From positions 1 through 5,734 of the forward strand of contig JAGVGV010000108.1 in assembly GCA_020056895.1 (NCBI GenBank): DNA of 5,734 nucleotides, read 5' to 3'. The translations under genes and the position numbers were made by a program. This stretch comes from Deltaproteobacteria bacterium. GTDB lineage: Bacteria > Desulfobacterota > Desulfarculia > Adiutricales > JAGVGV01. Below the pieces are notes generated by a model that had not been told where the DNA came from, did not search any database, and worked only from the letters and a program-made list of their open reading frames with translations. This document shows, piece by piece, positions 1-3,454 of the stretch. Each line of letters opens with the position of its first letter. The stretch's first letter is position 1.

Positions 1-147
1 GTGGTATTCGGCGTTTTCCGATAAATCCCCGTGGGCTCGCGCTTCCTCGATGGCCTTCACGTTGGCCGGGCGTTCCACCTTGAGGAAACGGCTGAGTTCT
101 TTTTTAAGGTGGTCATAACCTTCGGGGGTGATGGGTACGGTCTCCAT
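1..147 (-). CDS. greA: Transcription elongation factor GreA, N-terminal 49 codons (cut by window edge)
   Basis: GreA binds in the secondary channel of RNA polymerase and stimulates cleavage of backtracked RNA, rescuing stalled elongation complexes in the cytoplasm. Only the N-terminal coiled-coil part is present. The translation begins METVPITPEGYDHLKKEL and reaches the family signature HGDLSENAEYH at residues 39-49. Asp41 and Glu44 fall at the same numbers as the two acidic residues at the tip of E. coli GreA that help hold the catalytic Mg2+. GreA is usually about 158 residues, so roughly two thirds lies to the left of position 1. The ATG (145-147, minus strand) is chosen because an AAGGAG Shine-Dalgarno (155-160) lies 7 nt upstream and because Met-1 matches the usual GreA start. 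The gene is divergent from everything else in the window and has its own promoter and leader hairpin. Confidence 0.96.
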   Translation of the reverse strand, partial: METVPITPEGYDHLKKELSRFLKVERPANVKAIEEARAHGDLSENAEYH

Positions 148-171
148 CGTTGGTCTCCTTAGGAACAAAAC

Positions 172-195
172 CGCCGGCTTAAAAGGTCGCCGGCG
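172..195 (-). promoter_or_regulatory. GC-rich hairpin in the greA leader, attenuator-like
   Basis: The inverted repeat CGCCGGC (189-195, minus strand) / GCCGGCG (172-178) forms a perfect 7-bp stem around a 10-nt loop. On the greA strand it is followed by GTTTTGTT, and the Shine-Dalgarno starts a few bases later. The hairpin begins only about 7 nt after the predicted transcription start. A GC stem followed by a short U-rich stretch resembles a weak intrinsic terminator, so it may attenuate greA transcription. It could equally be a 5'-end stabilising hairpin. The U tract is only four residues before a G, so efficient termination is doubtful. Confidence 0.5.
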
Positions 196-208
196 AAAAG
201 ATGGGCCG

Positions 209-237
209 ATTATACTCAGCCCGGGGCCGCTTGTAAA
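209..237 (-). promoter_or_regulatory. Sigma-70 promoter of greA
   Basis: Read on the minus strand, a -35 box TTTACA (232-237) and a perfect -10 box TATAAT (209-214) are separated by exactly 17 nt. This is one mismatch from the housekeeping consensus TTGACA-N17-TATAAT. Transcription would start near the A at about 202, giving a leader of roughly 55 nt before the greA ATG. It is by far the best promoter visible in the window. Confidence 0.88.
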
Positions 238-387
238 GCCCGGCCCTCCGAAGGGTTCGGCGGTACCGGTGGACAACACGAGTGTGGGCCTCGAAGGCGC
301 TTAAAAAAGGGTCCGGCGATTCCGCACCGCGATCTTTTTGGGGGATGGGTTCCGGATACACCGCCTGCGGGTATCACGTATCTGATC

Positions 388-450
388 GTAATTACAACAA
401 ATTTACAAACCCATAAATATATTTAGGTATACCTCAAGTTTTTTCTCAAG
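388..450. repeat. AT-rich intergenic patch with three stacked palindromes and a 12-nt-phased direct repeat
   Basis: Within an otherwise GC-rich intergenic region this short patch holds three perfect palindromes: GTAATTAC (388-395), TAAATATATTTA (414-425) and AGGTATACCT (425-434), the last two sharing one base. They are followed directly by two copies of CTCAAG (433-438 and 445-450) separated by six T. The low melting energy and dyad symmetry suggest a regulator-binding or promoter region. I could not find a -35/-10 pair with good spacing on either strand, so no promoter is called. Confidence 0.4.
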
Positions 451-950
451 TCCGGGGCCTCTCCGGCCGAAAAGATAAGTGACGCCAGATGGTGGCTTCC
501 TTGGGGGGCGACCTTGCTGGCGGGTCGGGAGTTAGGGCGCCGGTTGGAATCCTTCCAGGTTTTCAGCGCGGGCGTCGTCAGCCAAGGTGGACCGATCTGG
601 CCGGACCGGTCCACACGGAAAGGCGATGTGGGATGAGCGACGTGGGAGGGGCCAAATTGGGGGCCGCGCCGACGGAGGGATGCCGTCTGACGTGGATCTC
701 CACCTTTGCCTATTGGGGCCGCCAACCGGGAGTTGGATGGCTTCGGTTTCCTCCGTCCTCACAACCCAGGGTCCCGAAGAAGTCAAGGAACCTGGCGAGT
801 CGGGTTCCGAAGGCTGGAAGCGGGGGATGGAACCACGATCCATTCCTCATTCATCGAGGGGACCGATCCAATTCCGATGTCAGGGCCAACGGTTTTTCGC
901 CGCTATGGAAAACGGCCGTGACGTCGGGAGGGAAGGGCGAGGGGTGAACC
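451..950. other. Intergenic region, no gene supported
   Basis: About 500 bases without a believable gene. Overlapping open frames exist in several phases on both strands. Their translations are rich in Gly, Pro, Arg, Ser and Trp in the pattern of random GC-rich sequence, with no recognisable domain and no good ribosome-binding site. Small inverted repeats occur, including the palindrome GGACCGGTCC at 603-612, GGAACC/GGTTCC at 787-808 and TGGAA/TTCCA at 545-557. None is followed by a T tract, and no tRNA or known structured RNA was recognised. The last bases carry the GAGGGG ribosome-binding site of the next gene. Confidence 0.5.
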
Positions 951-1289
951 ATGAAAATCATCAGTGATCATCCGTTCCAGAAAAACCAGAAACTGGACCA
1001 GGCGAATCGGACGAAGGCCAGGGACGGAACGCGTGCTTCCGCCCAAGAGTCGTTCGCCGAAACGCTCCAAAAGGCCGTTCAGACCGCTCCGGAATCCAGG
1101 CCCACGGTGCAGGCCGACGCCGTGCAGGTGATTTCCCTGGAAAACCGGCGGGCTCAGAGTCCGCCTAAAGACCTGTCGGCCGCAGAGGAACTGCTCCAAA
1201 GCGTGAAAACCAGCCTGGCGGATATGACTCGGACGGACGTGGGGCGGATTCATCGGCTGGAAGGTCTGGTCCACGTTTTTCAAGTGTAA
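951..1289 (+). CDS. Hypothetical protein, 112 aa, possibly flagellum-associated
   Basis: I do not recognise this protein with confidence. It begins MKIISDHPFQKN and ends in a mostly helical tail with the stretch LSAAEELLQSVKTSLADM near residues 76-93. The N-terminal two thirds is polar and low in complexity (rich in Gln, Ala, Lys, Arg, Glu), so probably disordered. It includes ESFAETLQKAV at about residues 33-43. No signal peptide, membrane segment or metal motif is visible. The overall plan (short MKI-start, a 'SFAxxLxxA' helix, a C-terminal helical region) recalls small unnamed proteins found near flagellar genes in Desulfobacterota. That is an impression from memory and not a motif assignment. 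The start is supported by a purine-rich GAGGGGTGA about 5 nt upstream of the ATG. An open minus-strand frame overlaps it but lacks protein-like composition. Confidence 0.65.
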   Translation: MKIISDHPFQKNQKLDQANRTKARDGTRASAQESFAETLQKAVQTAPESRPTVQADAVQVISLENRRAQSPPKDLSAAEELLQSVKTSLADMTRTDVGRIHRLEGLVHVFQV

Positions 1290-1364
1290 CCGGTCGTCCA
1301 AGTCCGGGACCGGAGCGGATTTCGGAGAACCATGGGGTTAACGCCCAAGGCTCGTCAGCACCGG

Positions 1365-1411
1365 CCCGTCGCCGGACGGGATAAGGGACACATGCGCCGG
1401 ACGGGCGGCGC
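1365..1411 (+). repeat. Two adjacent hairpins sharing an 11-bp direct repeat, upstream of the 60-aa gene
   Basis: Hairpin one is CCCGTC (1365-1370) / GACGGG (1375-1380) with a 4-nt loop. Hairpin two is GCGCCG (1394-1399) / CGGCGC (1406-1411) with the loop GACGGG. The 11-mer CGCCGGACGGG occurs in both, at 1370-1380 and 1395-1405. In the second hairpin the GGA straddles the stem-loop junction. The pair ends ten bases before the strong ribosome-binding site at 1421-1429, so in mRNA both would sit in the leader of the 60-aa gene. Confidence 0.5.
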
Positions 1412-1434
1412 CCACCGAAAGAAGGAGGTCCATC

Positions 1435-1617
1435 ATGACCGAAGCCATCACCTTGGCGGGAGTTTCGACCGCTGTGTCCGTGGAAGCGGACCGAGCCCGG
1501 CGGGACGATGAACGGCGGGCCCAGGAAGCCGCCGCACGTCAGCTCGAATACGAGGAATCCCTTCGCCGGGCCGTCTGGTCCGAGGAAACCGGAGGTGTCA
1601 TCAGCCGCCTGGTCTAG
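1435..1617 (+). CDS. Hypothetical small protein, 60 aa
   Basis: Function not recognised. The protein starts MTEAITLAGVSTAVSVEAD, a mildly hydrophobic N-terminus that is too short and interrupted to be a clear membrane segment. It continues as a strongly charged helix rich in Arg, Glu and Ala (about residues 18-47, such as ARRDDERRAQEAAARQLEYE), then ends EETGGVISRLV. This looks like a single amphipathic helix or coiled coil that might bind a partner. The coding call rests mainly on the start region. GAAGGAGGT (1421-1429) is almost a perfect anti-16S match and sits 6 nt before the ATG, the best ribosome-binding site in the window. The stop is TAG. It follows the 112-aa gene by 145 nt with no clear terminator between, so co-transcription is possible. 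Confidence 0.7.
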   Translation: MTEAITLAGVSTAVSVEADRARRDDERRAQEAAARQLEYEESLRRAVWSEETGGVISRLV

Positions 1618-1999
1618 CATTTTCAAAGGGTTTTGGTAATAGATCGCCGCTCTGGAACCGGACTCACCAGGTTGGAAGGCTCCGGCCGGACCGTTCGGAC
1701 CGCCCCAGGCCGCCCATGGGAACCCAAGGTGGGAACGCCTGGGCTCCGGAGCCCCCCACCGTTCGGTGTCTTCTTATATTCCTTTTATTTCCTTGGTCTT
1801 ACCGTCTTCACACCCATTCCGCGGTCCTTCAAATACGGCGTCCGGTGCGGCAACGTGAACCTTTGCCGTTCGGTTCCTCGTTCCCCAAGGTGGGAGGGGA
1901 TGATACACTGTGAGGGAACGAACAGACGAGCATCACCACCCTGGACGGGGCCTGCATGATTTCCGGTCCGGCGGTGATGACGAACGTGGAAGGTGCTGT
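1618..1999 (+). other. Intergenic region upstream of the sensor kinase
   Basis: Nearly 400 bases with no supported gene. It contains a terminator-like pair of hairpins (1741-1768) followed by a pyrimidine-rich tract (1769-1795), and short repeats. The 12-mer CCCAAGGTGGGA occurs at 1723-1734 and 1884-1895. CCGTTCGG occurs at 1691-1698, 1759-1766 and 1866-1873. CGGACCG is repeated at 1687-1693 and 1696-1702. A GATACA near 1902-1907 could be a weak -10 for the kinase, but no -35 at suitable spacing was found. The kinase ribosome-binding site GGAAGGTG is at 1988-1995. Confidence 0.45.
1741..1790 (+). terminator. Terminator-like hairpins after the 60-aa gene
   Basis: A perfect 14-nt palindrome GGGCTCCGGAGCCC (1741-1754) is followed by a second small hairpin, CACC (1757-1760) / GGTG (1765-1768). 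After that comes a pyrimidine-rich tract TCTTCTTATATTCCTTTTA. Together this could end transcription from the small genes. The T tract is broken by C and A, and the first hairpin is separated from it by the second, so the call is tentative. An outer pairing CCCAGGC (1704-1710) / GCCTGGG (1737-1743) competes with the main palindrome. Confidence 0.35.
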
Positions 2000-3454
2000 A
2001 TGCCCGAAAACCGCGCCCAAGCGTCTATTTTTATCGTCGAAGATGAAGCCGTCATCTCGGCCGACCTCTCTATGCGCCTGAAAGATATGGGATATTCTGT
2101 TCTGGGCGTGGCGGTGACGGCCGAGACCGCCCTGGACCGGATCGCCTTGTCTCCGCCGGACTTGGTGTTGATGGATATCGAACTGGGTGGACCCATGGAC
2201 GGCATATCGGCCGCGGACATCATCCACGAAAAATGGGGCATCCCGGTGATCTTCCTCACCGCGCACGCCGAAGCCCGTGATCTGGAAAAAGCCAAACGAA
2301 CCTCGCCCCTGGCGTACTTGTTGAAACCCGTTCGTGACAAGGAGTTGAGGGCAACCCTGGAAATCGCCCTGTATGTGGCCGGCGTGGATAAGGACCGAAA
2401 AAAGGCTCGAAACGCCCTGATGTTAAGCGAAGAGAAATTCCGTCTGCTCACCGAATCTTCGCCCATTGGGGTGTACCTGACCGATGAAAAGGGCAACTGT
2501 ATTTTTGTCAACCAGGCTTGGCGCGATATGGCGGGGTTGTCCCCGGAACAGGCCCTTGGTTCGGGGTGGGTGGCCGGCATCCACCCGGATGACCGTGAAC
2601 GGGTGGTGCATTCCTGGCGTCAAATGGTGGAGTCCAAGGGCGGGTGGGGTCTTGAATACCGCTTTCGCACGGCCGACGGTAAAACCACCTGGGTTCATGG
2701 GCAGGCCACGGAACTGGTGGGCGGGGATGGCCGGCGGATCGGATACTTGGGCGCCAATACCGACATCACGGAACGAAAGCGGCAGGAAGAAGCCCAGCGT
2801 TTTCTGGCCGAATGCGGCTGGATCGCCCAAGGCGAGGATTTTTTTCAGGCCCTGGCGCGGTATCTGGCCCAAAGCCTGGATATGGATTTCATCTGCGTGG
2901 ATCGGCTGGAAGAGGACGGCCTGACCGCCACCACGGTGGCCGTATACTCCGACGGCCGGTTCGAGGACAACCTTTCGTACGCCCTCAAGGACACACCTTG
3001 CGGCGCGGTGGTGGATCGAAGTATCTGCTGCTTTCCCACCGCGGTCCGCCGGTTGTTCCCCAAGGACGAGGTTCTTCAGGAAATGGACGCCGAAAGCTAC
3101 GCCGGAACCATTTTATGGGGATCCAACGGCCGGCCCATCGGTCTGATCGCCGTGATCAGCCGAAAACCTCTGAGCAACCCGGGGTTCGTGGAGTCCGTGC
3201 TTAAAATGGCGGCCGTCCGGGCGGCGGGGGAACTGGAACGTCAGGACGCCGAGGCAAGGCTGGCCCGGTCCGATCGCGAACTACGCATCCGGAACGATAT
3301 CAACCAGATTTTCCTCACCTATCCCGACGAAGCCATGTACGCCCAAATCCTTAAATACACCTTGAAGGTGATGCACAGCGAGTACGGTACGTTCGGTTAT
3401 TTCAACGAGGAGGGTTCGTTCGTCTCGCCGGCCATGACTCGGGAGATTTATTGA
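2000..3454 (+). CDS. N-terminal part of the sensor kinase: REC-PAS-GAF-partial GAF (product if UGA is read as stop, 484 aa)
   Basis: This would be the product under ordinary decoding. Residues about 8-125 form a receiver domain with acidic pair Glu14-Asp15, phosphoacceptor Asp59 in LVLMDIEL, Thr87 in IFLTAHAE and Lys109 in YLLKPV. Residues 142-262 are a PAS domain with FVNQAW and a C-terminal motif ending GANTDITERK. Residues 265-425 are a GAF domain with KDTPCG, an LFPKDEVL stretch, ESYAGTILW and IGLIAVIS. From about 432 a second GAF domain begins (NDINQIF, then EYGTFGYFNEEGSF) and stops after MTREIY, about a third of the way through. Ending in mid-domain with no transmitter is not a sensible natural terminus. 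A GTG at 1910 would add 30 residues, but they look random and the ribosome-binding site favours 2000. Confidence 0.7.
   Translation: MPENRAQASIFIVEDEAVISADLSMRLKDMGYSVLGVAVTAETALDRIALSPPDLVLMDIELGGPMDGISAADIIHEKWGIPVIFLTAHAEARDLEKAKRTSPLAYLLKPVRDKELRATLEIALYVAGVDKDRKKARNALMLSEEKFRLLTESSPIGVYLTDEKGNCIFVNQAWRDMAGLSPEQALGSGWVAGIHPDDRERVVHSWRQMVESKGGWGLEYRFRTADGKTTWVHGQATELVGGDGRRIGYLGANTDITERKRQEEAQRFLAECGWIAQGEDFFQALARYLAQSLDMDFICVDRLEEDGLTATTVAVYSDGRFEDNLSYALKDTPCGAVVDRSICCFPTAVRRLFPKDEVLQEMDAESYAGTILWGSNGRPIGLIAVISRKPLSNPGFVESVLKMAAVRAAGELERQDAEARLARSDRELRIRNDINQIFLTYPDEAMYAQILKYTLKVMHSEYGTFGYFNEEGSFVSPAMTREIY

Noticed and set aside
179..361. Minus-strand open frame of 60 codons upstream of greA
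   Set aside because: It overlaps the strong greA promoter and the leader hairpin, and its protein shows no recognisable pattern.
446..473. Calling a sigma-28 promoter as a feature
   Set aside because: The -10-like GCCGAAAA is good, but the -35 element matches poorly, spacing is one base off, and the nearest gene starts almost 480 nt away. It is kept only as an observation.
532..843. Minus-strand open frame of 103 codons
   Set aside because: Composition resembles chance translation, it overlaps other open frames, and it has no supporting start signal or motif.
489..947. Plus-strand open frame of 152 codons before the 112-aa gene
   Set aside because: The translation is Gly/Arg/Pro/Trp-rich with no domain, there is no good ribosome-binding site, and other frames on both strands are equally open. 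This is typical of random GC-rich DNA.
1290..1313. Terminator after the 112-aa gene (CCGGTC/GACCGG hairpin)
   Set aside because: The stem is only 6 bp with a 12-nt loop and no T tract follows, so it is not supported as an intrinsic terminator.
1910..1999. GTG start adding 30 residues to the kinase
   Set aside because: The added residues look unstructured (His/Arg/Asp-rich, non-domain), while ATG 2000 has GGAAGGTG at good spacing and begins just before the receiver domain.
3452..3454. Genetic code with UGA as Trp
   Set aside because: The kinase uses TGG for its other tryptophans and contains just one TGA in 1245 codons. The GC-rich base composition also does not resemble known UGA=Trp bacteria.
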